Shown in pieces: positions 10,666 through 21,234 of a stretch of 64,000 nucleotides of DNA (the first letter of the stretch is position 1; each line of letters opens with the position of its first letter). The notes beneath the pieces were generated by a model, which saw only the letters and a list, made by a program, of their open reading frames with translations, was not told the origin of the DNA and did no database searches. Origin of the DNA: Thermomonospora echinospora (GTDB taxonomy: Bacteria; Actinomycetota; Actinomycetes; Streptosporangiales; Streptosporangiaceae); assembly GCF_900108175.1 (NCBI RefSeq), contig NZ_FNVO01000001.1:709499-773498 (forward strand), written 5' to 3'. Both the position numbers and the translations under genes were made by a program.

Positions 10666-12152
10666 CGTCCGGTCCCATACCGCTGCCCATGCCGCGCGTG
10701 CTGGGCGCGCTGGGCGGAACGGGACCGGGCGAGGCCGCGCGGCCCAGGTTCGCCACCGCCGCGCGGGAGGCGCTGGCCGATACCGGCCAGCGCCGTAGTC
10801 TGCGCGAGTCCATGGCCGTGCTCCGCGGCCGCCGGGAGGCCGCCACCGCCGAGGCGGCCGACTGGGAGGAGCTGCGCGAGGCGGGCCGCGCCGTCCGCGA
10901 CCGGAGCCTGCTCTCCCTGGACACCCATTTGGAAACCCTGGAAGGGGCCGTCACCGACGCTGGCGGCACGGTGCACTGGGCCGCCGACGCCGCCGAGGCG
11001 CGCCGGATCGTGGTCGGACTGGTCCGGGCGACCGGGCGGAGCGAGGTGATCGAGGTCCGGTCGCCGGTGACCCGTGAGATTGGGCTGGACCGGGCGTTGG
11101 CCGGGGCCGGGGTGGACGTCGCCGAGACCGGGGCGGCCGACCTGGCGGTGCGGCTGGCCGGCGAGCGGCCCGCGCACTTCCTGCTGCCGGCCGTCCACCG
11201 GGACCCGGCCGAGATCCGCCGGACGTTCCTGCGGCGGATGCCCGGCGCGCCCTCGGACCTGACCGACGACCCGCGGGAGCTGGCCGACGCCGCCCGGGCC
11301 CACCTGCGGCGGCGGCTGCTGTCGGCCGACGTCGCGGTGATCGGGGCGGCCTTCGCGGTGGCCGAGACCGGCACGCTGGTGATGCCGGAGGGTGACGGCG
11401 GCGGCCGGATGTGCCTGACCCTGCCCGAGACGCTGATCTGCGTGCTGGGCATCGAGCAGGTCGTGCCCTGCTGGCGGGACATGGAGATCCTGCTGCAACT
11501 GCTGCCGCGGTCGGCCACGGGCGAGCGGATGAGCCCGTACGTCAGCACGTGGACCGGCGTGTCCGCGCAGGACGGCCCCCGTGACCTGCACGTGGTGCTG
11601 CTGGACAACGGCCGTACCGCCGCGCTGGCCGACGAGGTGGGGCGGGCGGCCCTGCGCTGCATCGGCTGCGCGGCCTGCCTGTCGGTGTGCCCGGTGTACG
11701 AGCGGACGGGCGGCCACGCCTACGCGGCCGGCGGGTCGGTGCTGTCCGGGCCGATCGGCGCGATCTGGACCCCGCAGACCCGGGGCGTGCGCGGCGCCGC
11801 CGAGGCCTCGCTGCCGTTCGCCTCCACCCTGTGCGGGGCGTGCGGCGACGTCTGCCCCGTCAAGATCGACATCCCGGGGATCCTGGTGCACCTGCGCGGC
11901 AAGGTGGTCCAGGCGCGCCGCCACCGGCCGGTGCCGCCGCCGGAGATGGCGGTGATGCGCGCCCTGGCCTGGGCGATGGGCGACCGGCGGCGGTACGAGC
12001 CGGCGCTGCGCCAGGGCGTCCGCTGGGCGCGGCTGCTGTCGCGGGGCGGGCGCATCCGGCGGCTGCCGGGCCTGCTGGGCAAGTGGACCGAGGCCCGGGA
12101 CCTGCCCGCACCGCCCCGGGACCCCTTCCGCGTCCGCTGGAGGGAGCGGTGA
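10662..12152 (+). CDS. lutB: L-lactate utilization protein LutB (ferredoxin-type Fe-S subunit)
   Basis: This 496-residue protein has the LUD domain in the N-terminal two thirds, with the EVIEVRSPVTREIGLDRALA region, then two four-cysteine [4Fe-4S] motifs: CIGCAACLSVCPVYERTGG and CGACGDVCPVKIDIP, near residues 331 and 391. The N-terminal sequence and length match LutB/LldF. It is the electron-transferring core of the LutABC lactate oxidase. Its start overlaps the lutA stop and its stop overlaps the lutC GTG start. Confidence 0.93.
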   Translation: MTSGPIPLPMPRVLGALGGTGPGEAARPRFATAAREALADTGQRRSLRESMAVLRGRREAATAEAADWEELREAGRAVRDRSLLSLDTHLETLEGAVTDAGGTVHWAADAAEARRIVVGLVRATGRSEVIEVRSPVTREIGLDRALAGAGVDVAETGAADLAVRLAGERPAHFLLPAVHRDPAEIRRTFLRRMPGAPSDLTDDPRELADAARAHLRRRLLSADVAVIGAAFAVAETGTLVMPEGDGGGRMCLTLPETLICVLGIEQVVPCWRDMEILLQLLPRSATGERMSPYVSTWTGVSAQDGPRDLHVVLLDNGRTAALADEVGRAALRCIGCAACLSVCPVYERTGGHAYAAGGSVLSGPIGAIWTPQTRGVRGAAEASLPFASTLCGACGDVCPVKIDIPGILVHLRGKVVQARRHRPVPPPEMAVMRALAWAMGDRRRYEPALRQGVRWARLLSRGGRIRRLPGLLGKWTEARDLPAPPRDPFRVRWRER

Positions 12153-12787
12153 GCAGGGAGCGCGTTTTGCGGAGCGTGCGCGCGGCCCTCGGCGAGGCGC
12201 GCGGCACGGAGGTGAACGTCCCCCGGGACTACCATCACAGGCTCACCGGTGAGGAGGCCGGCAGCCGCGCCGACGTGGTCGCCCTGTTCAGCGAGCGGGT
12301 CGCCGACCACCGGGCGACCGTCCGTCATGTGGGCGCCGACGAGCTGGCCACCACGGTCGCCGCCGCGCTGTGGGCGCGGGAGGCCAAGCGCATCGTGGTG
12401 CCGGACGACCTCCCCTACGGCTGGTTGGCCCAGCTTGAAGGGGTGCAGGCGCTGGCCGACGCCGGCACCGTGGACGTGGCCGTGCTGGACGCCGTCGACG
12501 GGGTGGTCACCGGGTGCGCGGCGGCGGTGGCCCGGACCGGCACGGTCGTGCTGGACGGCGGCCGGGCGCAGGGCCGCCGGGCGTTGACGCTGGTGCCCGA
12601 CTACCACCTGTGCGTGGTGCACGCCGACCAGATCGTCGGCACGGTGCCCGAGGCCGTCGCCCGCCTGGACCCGTACCGCCCGCTGACCTGGATCAGCGGC
12701 CCGGCGGCCACCCTCGATCTCGGGCTGCGCCGGGTGCCCGGCGTGCACGGCCCCCGCGAGTTGGAGGTCCTGGTCGTCGAGGACTGA
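12149..12787 (+). CDS. lutC: L-lactate utilization protein LutC (LUD domain)
   Basis: This 212-residue LUD-domain protein begins with GTG overlapping the lutB stop (GTGA) and is preceded by GGAGGGAG. The C-terminal signature LTLVPDYHLCVVHADQIV followed by PLTWISGPAATLDLGLRRVPGVHGP is typical of LutC/LldG. It is the third component of the lactate-oxidising complex and ends the operon. Confidence 0.93.
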   Translation: MSRERVLRSVRAALGEARGTEVNVPRDYHHRLTGEEAGSRADVVALFSERVADHRATVRHVGADELATTVAAALWAREAKRIVVPDDLPYGWLAQLEGVQALADAGTVDVAVLDAVDGVVTGCAAAVARTGTVVLDGGRAQGRRALTLVPDYHLCVVHADQIVGTVPEAVARLDPYRPLTWISGPAATLDLGLRRVPGVHGPRELEVLVVED

Positions 12788-12905
12788 TGCCGCGGCCGGG
12801 CGGGTCCGGGTGTCTTTGGTCCCGGCAAAACATGTCTTCGGCCTGGGCAAAGGAGGACCCGTACCTCTGGCGTCGTGCACCGGGGTGGGGGAACCTGAAA
12901 GTAGG

Positions 12906-13066
12906 CCTGTGAGACGAGCGAGGGAGCTCGACTGGAGAACCTCTGAAAGGTCAGTCCCGACAGAGGAACGACAGGAGGGCTGAGAGGCCGGAACGTCGCA
13001 AGACGGTACGGCGACCCCTAGCCACCTGATCCGGACAATGCCGGCGCAGGGAGAACGCCTCACAGG
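12906..13066 (+). promoter_or_regulatory. Thiamine pyrophosphate (THI-element) riboswitch
   Basis: The two hallmark blocks are present: GGCTGAGAGG at 12978-12987 and CACCTGATCCGGACAATGCC followed by GGCGCAGGGAG at 13023-13052. Between them a GCCG/CGGC hairpin with a GCAA tetraloop forms an optional stem, and GACCC closes the second helix. The outer helix is perfect: CCTGTGAG at 12906-12913 pairs with CTCACAGG at 13059-13066. GAGGGAGCTC follows the 5-prime arm as in other actinobacterial THI elements, and the long third stem includes CCTCTG/CAGAGG. No thiamine gene lies within 300 nt downstream on this strand, which is unusual. Confidence 0.88.
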
Positions 13067-13233
13067 TCTTCAGCATGCCCAGCGCGTGCCCATGCGGCCC
13101 TTGGCGCGGCACCGCCGGCCTGTCAGACCCCGGCGAAGAGCGCGTTTCCGCGACCGGCGATCCGTCCGCTCCGGTCAGCCCTGTCTCGCTCAACGTCCCG
13201 CCTTCCGTACAACCGGTCACCGAGCCCGCATGG

Positions 13234-13252
13234 TCACCGGCAGGGCCGGTGA
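13234..13252 (+). terminator. Hairpin in the leader between riboswitch and phosphatase gene
   Basis: TCACCGGC, loop AGG and GCCGGTGA form an 8-bp stem whose 3-prime arm abuts GAGGAG, a Shine-Dalgarno-like sequence. It could be a regulatory fold that controls terminator or ribosome-site exposure in response to the upstream riboswitch. This is inferred from position alone. Confidence 0.4.
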
Positions 13253-13357
13253 GGAGCGTTCCGCCGGTTCCGTACGATGATCGGACCGTTCCCTTTCCAA
13301 GGCGCCGCCTTGACCTGCTCCCCGACGACGGGAACGGCGAGGACGGTGAACAGGCCC

Positions 13358-14689
13358 ATGGGCTCCGCTCGGATGATCGCGTCGACGGCCGTCTCCCCGG
13401 ATGCGGAGAGACGGCGGCTCGCCGCGGTGCGCCGGTACGCGGTCCTGGACACCCTCCCCGACGGTACGTTCGACAGGGTCACCTCGCTGGCCTCCCGGAT
13501 CTTCGACACCCCCATCGCCACGGTGTCGATCGTGGACGAGCGCCGGGTGTGGTTCAAAGCTGCCCGGGGTCTGCCGCAGGGACTCCGGCAGACCACCCGG
13601 GAGCCGGGTCTGTGCGCCACGGCCATCCTCCACGAGGGCGCTTATGTGGTGAACGACACGCTGGCCGATCCGCACGCCGCCGTTCACCCGCTGGTGACGG
13701 GCGAGCCGGAGGCGCGCTTCTACGCCGCGGCCTCCATCACCACCTCCGACGGTCAGTGCCTGGGCACCGTCAACGTCCTGGACGTCCGGCCCCGGCAGGT
13801 GACCGACGAGCAACTCGCCGCCCTGGAGGACCTCGCCGCGCTGGTCATGGACGAGCTCGAACAACGTCTGGCCGCGGTGCGCACCCTCACCACCGAACGC
13901 AGGCTGCGCACCGACGCCGAACGCCTGGCCCGCACCCTCCAGCGCACCCTGCTGCCCCCGGCCCTGCCCAAGGTGCCCGGCCTGCAGGCGGCGGCTGCCT
14001 ACCACACCGCCTCCGTCTACGAGGTCGGCGGCGACTTCTACGACCTGTTCCCGCTCAACGACGGCCGCTGGGGCTTCTTCCTCGGCGACGTGTGCGGGAA
14101 GGGCGCGGACGCGGCCGCCGTGACCTCCCTGGTCCGCTACACCCTGCGGGCCGCGGCCGTCTACGACCCCGACCCGCTCGCGGTGCTGGTCAATCTCGAC
14201 ACCGTCATGCAGCAGGAGACCCAGGACCACAACGCCCGCTACTGCACCGCCGTCTTCGGCCTGCTCCAGCCGGACGGTGACGACTTCGTCCTCACCCTCG
14301 CCGACGGCGGCCACCCTCCGCCCCTGGCGGTACGCCGCGACGGCGCCATCGAGCCGATCCACGCCCCCGGCGGGCAGCTCATCGGGATACTGCCCAAACC
14401 CAATTTCGTCCAGTCCACCGCCCGGCTGCATCCCGGAGACACCCTGCTGCTGTACACCGACGGGCTCACCGAGGCCCGCACCTCGACCGGGAGCATGCTG
14501 GGCGAGGAGGGCCTGACCGCGCACCTGGCCGCCCATCTGCCCGCCGCCCGTCCGGGCGCCCACGGCATCCTGGCGGCAGTCCACGAGCTCATCGACGGGC
14601 TGGGCGGCGGCGTCTCCGACGACACCGCGCTGCTGGCCCTGTCCGTGGCCGACCGACCGATCCACCCGTCCGCTGAGGAGGCACGGTGA
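13358..14689 (+). CDS. GAF-domain PP2C/SpoIIE-type serine phosphatase
   Basis: From the ATG at 13358 the protein has 443 residues. A GAF sensor domain (about 20-175; RIFDTPIATVSIVDERRVWF) is joined by a short helix to a SpoIIE/RsbU-type PP2C domain. Metal ligands are visible in VGGDFYDLF and LGDVCGKG, then TLADGGHPPPL and SDDTALLALSV. Such phosphatases dephosphorylate STAS anti-anti-sigma proteins, and a STAS gene overlaps its end by GTGA. The start is uncertain: ATG at 13277 (27 residues longer) and ATG at 13373 are alternatives, none with a strong ribosome site. It is the first gene after the TPP riboswitch. Confidence 0.85.
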   Translation: MGSARMIASTAVSPDAERRRLAAVRRYAVLDTLPDGTFDRVTSLASRIFDTPIATVSIVDERRVWFKAARGLPQGLRQTTREPGLCATAILHEGAYVVNDTLADPHAAVHPLVTGEPEARFYAAASITTSDGQCLGTVNVLDVRPRQVTDEQLAALEDLAALVMDELEQRLAAVRTLTTERRLRTDAERLARTLQRTLLPPALPKVPGLQAAAAYHTASVYEVGGDFYDLFPLNDGRWGFFLGDVCGKGADAAAVTSLVRYTLRAAAVYDPDPLAVLVNLDTVMQQETQDHNARYCTAVFGLLQPDGDDFVLTLADGGHPPPLAVRRDGAIEPIHAPGGQLIGILPKPNFVQSTARLHPGDTLLLYTDGLTEARTSTGSMLGEEGLTAHLAAHLPAARPGAHGILAAVHELIDGLGGGVSDDTALLALSVADRPIHPSAEEAR

Positions 14690-15042
14690 CCGAACACGAG
14701 CTGACCACCACCCTCCGGCTGCACCCCGCCGGTCCCCACGTGCTGACCGTGACGGGGGAACTCGATCATCACACCGCTCCCCGGCTGCGCACGGCTCTGG
14801 AGGAGATCGAACTCGAGGCCGGCTCGGCACTGGTGATCGACCTGTCCGCCGTCACCTACTGCGACTCCACCGGCATCACCGTCCTCGTCACCGCCTACCA
14901 CCGCACCCAGGCGGAGGGGGCGTCGCTCGCGCTGGCCGGGCTGACCCCGGACCTCACCCGGGTGTTCACCGTCGTGGGGCTGGACCAGATCTTCTCCTTC
15001 CACCCCACCGCCGAAGACGCCGTGCGCGCGCTGAAGTCCTGA
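14686..15042 (+). CDS. STAS-domain anti-sigma factor antagonist
   Basis: This 118-residue protein is a single STAS domain. It contains LTVTGELDHHTAPRLRTALE and the phosphorylation-loop segment VIDLSAVTYCDSTGITVL, in which the serine of DSTG is the conserved phosphoacceptor. The GTG start overlaps the stop of the PP2C gene, so the two are translationally coupled. The pair forms a partner-switching module; the anti-sigma kinase and sigma factor are not nearby. Phosphatase action on this STAS protein is the family expectation. Confidence 0.88.
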   Translation: MTEHELTTTLRLHPAGPHVLTVTGELDHHTAPRLRTALEEIELEAGSALVIDLSAVTYCDSTGITVLVTAYHRTQAEGASLALAGLTPDLTRVFTVVGLDQIFSFHPTAEDAVRALKS

Positions 15043-15184
15043 CCGCGCTCCCCGGAGCGCCGGCGAGGGGCGCGCAGGGCGGCCGCCGGCAGAGCACGGC
15101 GGGCGGCCGCCGGTCGCGGACGCGGTGATCGCCGCCGCGATGTTGACGAGGACGGAGGGGCGTCTCTACCCTTCCGGTAAGTGG

Positions 15185-15202
15185 ACAGACAGGTCTGTCT
15201 GT
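15185..15202. promoter_or_regulatory. Palindrome upstream of glutathione peroxidase (putative TetR-type operator)
   Basis: ACAGACAG-GT-CTGTCTGT is an 8-bp perfect inverted repeat with a 2-nt centre, 79 bp before the peroxidase start. Similar ACAGACAGGTCTGT palindromes are bound by TetR-type repressors. No TetR gene is adjacent, so the regulator would be encoded elsewhere. Confidence 0.5.
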
Positions 15203-15280
15203 TCAAGGGCCGGGCGACCGCGGGCGGGAACGCCTCCGGGTGTCGAGGGCGCGGCGCCCGCGAGTGGAGCAGGAGTGCCC

Positions 15281-15823
15281 ATGGGCGTGTACGACTTCGA
15301 GGTGACCACGGCGGACGGCGCCACCCGGAGCCTTGGTGACTTCTCCGGCAAGGTGCTGCTGGTGGTGAACGTCGCCAGCAAGTGCGGGCTGACGCCGCAG
15401 TACGAGGGACTGCAGGCGCTGTACCGCGAGTTCCGGGAGCGCGGGCTGGAGGTCCTGGGGTTCCCCTGCAACCAGTTCGGCGGCCAGGAACCGGGCACCG
15501 ACGAGGAGATCCAGGACTTCTGCGCGACCAACTTCGCCGTCACCTTCCCGGTCTTCGGCAAGATCGACGTCAACGGCCCGAACGCCCATCCGCTGTTCGT
15601 CCACCTGCGCGCCGAGGCCCCGGGCGACTTCGGCCCCGACCACGGGTTCCTGTACGAGCACGTCAAGAACACCCGCCCGGAGGCCATCGGCACCGACGAG
15701 GTCAAGTGGAACTTCACCAAGTTCCTCGTGGGCGAGGACGGCGAGGTCCGGCGCCGCTACGAGCCGACGGTCACCCCAGAGGAGATCGGCAAGGACCTCG
15801 ACGCCCTCCTGCCCGCCGCCTAG
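15281..15823 (+). CDS. Glutathione peroxidase family protein (thiol peroxidase, Cys form)
   Basis: This 180-residue peroxidase carries the peroxidatic site VNVASKCGLTPQY, the FPCNQFGGQEPG block with the catalytic Gln and second Cys, and WNFTKFLV with the catalytic Trp/Asn. The reactive residue is cysteine, not selenocysteine. Actinobacteria lack glutathione, so the reductant is probably thioredoxin or a mycothiol system; this is inference. The ATG at 15281 is chosen from family alignment and from GAGCAGGAG just upstream. A palindromic operator lies in the leader. Confidence 0.93.
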   Translation: MGVYDFEVTTADGATRSLGDFSGKVLLVVNVASKCGLTPQYEGLQALYREFRERGLEVLGFPCNQFGGQEPGTDEEIQDFCATNFAVTFPVFGKIDVNGPNAHPLFVHLRAEAPGDFGPDHGFLYEHVKNTRPEAIGTDEVKWNFTKFLVGEDGEVRRRYEPTVTPEEIGKDLDALLPAA

Positions 15824-16038
15824 CGGCCGTACGCGGTGCAGGGCCGGCGCGGCCGCCACCCGGCCCGCCGGCCCTGCCCGCGCAGTGAGCCTGCCGTGGT
15901 GCTGGCCCGTCTCGGCCGGTGGTGCTGTCCCCACCACCGATCGGCGAGGCCGCACCACTGATCTTGGCGCCCGAAACGGGTTGGCTGGACTCAGGTGGGG
16001 CAGAAGGTGCCCGCCGGCCGGTCACTGTGGAGGAAACG

Positions 16039-17214
16039 ATGGTTCAGGGCGTCGTCTCAGCCGGGCGTCCGTCCGCTCGGGGGATTCCCGGCCGGATGCC
16101 CGCCGTCGGTCGCGAGGCCGTCCGGTCATGGGCGGCGGGCCGGGGGCGGACCGTCGTGTGGGCGGTGGTCGGGGTCGGGTTCGCGGCGGGTGCGGGTCTG
16201 TTGCTGTCCAACGGCGAGGCGGCCGCCACGGTGTCCGGGGCGGCCGACGTCTTGGCCGAGGTGCACTGGGCCGTGGTGCCCGCGCTGGCCGTGCTCGTGT
16301 TCGTGCATTTCTGGTTCTCCGCCGTGGCCCTGCGCGGCGTCGCCGGCCGGCGCCTGCCCCTGCTGCACGCGACCATGGCCCAGTTCACCGGGGCGACGGC
16401 GAACAGGATCACCGGGGGCGGTGTCGGTACCGTGGCGGTCAACGCCCGCTACCTGTCCGGCCAGGGGGTCCCCGCGTCCCGCGCGCTGGCCTTGGCCGGC
16501 GTTCTCCAGGTCGGCGGCGCGCTCGCCGACCTATTGCTGTTCGCGGCGATGGTCCCGATCGCGATGACCGCGGGCGACGGCCTCCTGCTGCCGCATCTGG
16601 GGGAGCAACTGCGCGGCATGGCCCGCCCGGTGCTCATCATCGCCGCCGTCGTCGTGGTCCCGGCCGTGGCGGCGGCCTGGTTCCTGCGCGACCGGCTGTC
16701 CGGCCCCGTCGCCGCCGGGGCACTGCTGCTGCGCCGTCCCCGCGATCTGGCGGTCATGCTGGTCGCCTCGGCCGCCACCACCCTGGTCATGGGCGTGGCG
16801 TTCGCGCTGAGCGTGCTGGCGATCCCCGGCGCCGTCTCCTGGGACCGGTTCGGCGTCCTGATCGTCGTCTACATGGTCGGTGCCGCCGCCGGGGGCGTCA
16901 TCCCGGGGCCGGGAGGTCTCGGCTCCACCGAAGCGGCGCTCGTGGCGCTGCTCGCCGCCACTGGCATGGAGACCACAAGCGCCGTGTCGGGCGTTCTCAT
17001 CTTCCGGGCCGTCACCCACTGGGCACCCGTTCCCATCGGCCTCCTCACGGCCGCGACCGTCCGCAACCGCGGGAAGGCCGCCTCGGCGCCCGGCGACCGC
17101 CCCGAGGCACAGCACGGCCATGACGGACCCTGCGGCGAACACGGTCGGGTGGCTGCGCCACATGCTGAGCGCGGCCATGGCGGCGGGCGCGAAGCGGCCC
17201 TGTCAGGTGGGTGA
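16039..17214 (+). CDS. Flippase-like membrane protein (lysylphosphatidylglycerol synthase TM / UPF0104 family)
   Basis: This 391-residue integral membrane protein has about eight predicted helices and the conserved GVIPGPGGLGSTEAALVALL segment of PF03706. It lacks any soluble catalytic domain. The ATG at 16039 follows GGAGGAAACG directly; the upstream open frame has no ribosome site. It is a compact relative of the C-terminal domain of the protein at 896-3445. The last 45 residues are polar and rich in His and Gly. A role in transferring lipid-linked molecules across the membrane is the family guess. Confidence 0.8.
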   Translation: MVQGVVSAGRPSARGIPGRMPAVGREAVRSWAAGRGRTVVWAVVGVGFAAGAGLLLSNGEAAATVSGAADVLAEVHWAVVPALAVLVFVHFWFSAVALRGVAGRRLPLLHATMAQFTGATANRITGGGVGTVAVNARYLSGQGVPASRALALAGVLQVGGALADLLLFAAMVPIAMTAGDGLLLPHLGEQLRGMARPVLIIAAVVVVPAVAAAWFLRDRLSGPVAAGALLLRRPRDLAVMLVASAATTLVMGVAFALSVLAIPGAVSWDRFGVLIVVYMVGAAAGGVIPGPGGLGSTEAALVALLAATGMETTSAVSGVLIFRAVTHWAPVPIGLLTAATVRNRGKAASAPGDRPEAQHGHDGPCGEHGRVAAPHAERGHGGGREAALSGG

Positions 17215-17256
17215 GCGGTACATCGCGGTGAGCCCGGCGAGATCGTCGGGCCGGGA

Positions 17257-17292
17257 ACGTCCGGGCCGGCCGGCGTGGGCCGGCCCGGACGT
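17257..17292. terminator. Bidirectional terminator between convergent genes
   Basis: ACGTCCGGGCCGGCC and its exact reverse complement form a 15-bp stem with a 6-nt loop. It sits between the flippase-like gene and the katG stop codon, which face each other, so it probably serves both. Confidence 0.75.
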
Positions 17293-17297
17293 CACGG

Positions 17298-19553
<2,256 letters not shown>

Positions 19554-19562
19554 TCACGGTGC

Positions 19563-20000
19563 TCAGGAACCGCCGGCGGTGGAACAGACGGGGCACAGGC
19601 CCCAGTAGATGACCTCGGCCTCGTCGATCGAGAAACCGTGGTCCTCGGACGCGGTCACGCAGGGCGCCTCGCCGACCGCGCAGTCGACGTCGGCGACGGT
19701 GCCGCACGACCGGCACACGAGGTGGTGGTGGTTGTCCCCGACGCGTCCCTCGAACCGAGCCGGGCTGCCGGCCGGTTCGATGCGGCGCACGAGTCCCGCC
19801 GCGGTGAGCGCGTGCAGGGCCTCGTACACCGCCTGGACAGAGACGTGGCCCACGCGCGCGCGCACTCCGGCGGCGATCGCCTCGACACCGAGGTGGTCGC
19901 CGTCCCGGACGGTCTCGAGCAGCGCGACGCGGGCGGCCGTCACCCGCAGGCCGGCACCGCGCAGCTCTTCGGCGGTGGTCGGGGTCTGGGATGCGGTCAT
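19563..20000 (-). CDS. furA: Fur-family peroxide/iron-responsive repressor FurA
   Basis: This 145-residue regulator has a winged helix (residues 1-80; VSVQAVYEALHALTAAGL recognition region) and the Fur metal site HHHLVCRSCG, with a second CxxC at the C-terminus (WGLCPVCSTAG) that binds structural zinc. Its position directly upstream of katG identifies it as the FurA-type repressor of katG. The ATG at 20000 is preferred to a TTG three codons earlier. The palindrome at 20029-20050 is a likely autoregulatory operator. Confidence 0.93.
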   Translation of the reverse strand: MTASQTPTTAEELRGAGLRVTAARVALLETVRDGDHLGVEAIAAGVRARVGHVSVQAVYEALHALTAAGLVRRIEPAGSPARFEGRVGDNHHHLVCRSCGTVADVDCAVGEAPCVTASEDHGFSIDEAEVIYWGLCPVCSTAGGS

Positions 20001-20028
20001 GGCGCTCAACCTACAGCCATAAACACGA

Positions 20029-20050
20029 ATGATTCAAGAGAACGAATCAT
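20029..20050. promoter_or_regulatory. FurA operator candidate upstream of furA-katG
   Basis: ATGATTC and GAATCAT form a perfect 7-bp inverted repeat with an 8-nt spacer, 29 bp upstream of the furA start, in an AT-rich patch that stands out in this genome. Actinobacterial FurA proteins bind such AT-rich dyads over the furA-katG promoter. Confidence 0.65.
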
Positions 20051-20333
20051 CCAACTTTGGTGACGTGTCAGGTGGCGTCGCCAGCCGCGGCGTGACGTGC
20101 TGTCCGGGCCGCGGGTTGGAACGCGTCACGGTCAACTGTCGGGGACGGGACGAGGACGAGTATGCGCACGCGAGGCCGATGGCGGAAGAGGGCGGCGGCC
20201 GCCGCACCGGACCTTCTCCAGGTCGTGGCCGACGCTCGTGCGCACGCCCTGGACGTTGCGCGGGTCGTCGAACGGAGGGATGACGGGAGAGAGGGCCGAG
20301 TGGCAACAGGCGATGGCATCGCCGAGCGGCCCG

Positions 20334-21233
20334 TCAGCCGCGGACCAGGCCGAGCAGCCGCGCGGCGTTGTCCTTGAGGATCCTGGGACGGACCTCGGGC
20401 TTGATGTCGAGCGTGTCGAAGTCGGCCAGCCAGCGGTCCGGGGTGATGACGGGGTAGTCGGAGCCGAACAGCACCTTGTCCTTGAGCAGGCTGTTGGCGT
20501 ACCGCACCAGCTGTGGGGGGAAGTACTTGGGCGACCAGCCGGACAGGTCGATGTGGACGTGCGGCTTGTGGGTGGCGACCGCCAGTGCCTCGTCCTGCCA
20601 GGGGAACGACGGGTGCGCCAGGATGATTCGCAGCTCGGGGAAGTCGACGGCCACGTCGTCGATCAGCATCGGGTTGGAGTACTTCAGCCGGATGCCTCCG
20701 CCGCCCGGCACGCCCGCGCCGATGCCGGTCTGGCCGGTGTGGAACAGCGCCGGGACGCCCAGCTCCTCGATCGCCTCGTACAGCGGGTAGGCCATCGGGT
20801 CGTCGGGGGAGAAGCCCTGGATGCTGGGGTGGAACTTGAACCCCCGTACCCCGTGCCGCTCGACCAGCCGCCGGACCTCCCGCACGCCCGCCCTGCCCTT
20901 CCACGGGTCGACGCTGGCGAACGGGATCAGCACGTCCGGATGGGCGGCGCAGCTCTCGGCGACCTCCTCGTTGGAGATGCGCGGCCATCCGGTGGCGTGC
21001 TCGGCGTCCACGGTGAACACCACCGCCGCCATGTTCCGCTCGCGATAGTAGGCGGCCATCTCGGCGATGGTGGGCTGCCGGTGGCCGTGCGCCTTGAAGT
21101 ACTCCTCGGAGGCGCCGAACAGCTCCGGGCTCAGCGATCCGTGGCCGTCCCTGGAAATTTCCGCGTGGGTGTGCACGTCGATCGCGGTCAGCCGGTCGAC
21201 GTCGATCGAGGGGGTGATCGCCAGGTCGTTCAT
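20334..21233 (-). CDS. Amidohydrolase family 2 (metal-dependent TIM-barrel hydrolase/decarboxylase)
   Basis: This 299-residue protein has the family-2 metal motif AIDVHTHAEISRDGHG at residues 17-32, HTGQ and LAHPSFPWQDE in the middle and GSDYPVITPDRWL near the C-terminus. That is the pattern of gamma-resorcylate decarboxylase and amino-carboxymuconate decarboxylase relatives. It probably acts on an aromatic or ring-cleavage carboxylate; the substrate is unknown. The ATG at 21233 has GGAGG 8 nt upstream. A 42-codon ORF ends one base before it, and a MarR regulator is divergent, so an inducible catabolic unit is likely. Confidence 0.85.
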   Translation of the reverse strand: MNDLAITPSIDVDRLTAIDVHTHAEISRDGHGSLSPELFGASEEYFKAHGHRQPTIAEMAAYYRERNMAAVVFTVDAEHATGWPRISNEEVAESCAAHPDVLIPFASVDPWKGRAGVREVRRLVERHGVRGFKFHPSIQGFSPDDPMAYPLYEAIEELGVPALFHTGQTGIGAGVPGGGGIRLKYSNPMLIDDVAVDFPELRIILAHPSFPWQDEALAVATHKPHVHIDLSGWSPKYFPPQLVRYANSLLKDKVLFGSDYPVITPDRWLADFDTLDIKPEVRPRILKDNAARLLGLVRG

Positions 21234-21234
21234 C

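Noticed and set aside
13075-14280. Alternative 401-codon frame across the phosphatase gene
   Set aside because: It overlaps the PP2C gene in another frame and is Arg/Pro/Gly-rich without motifs. Its first 65 codons after the riboswitch show nothing recognisable.
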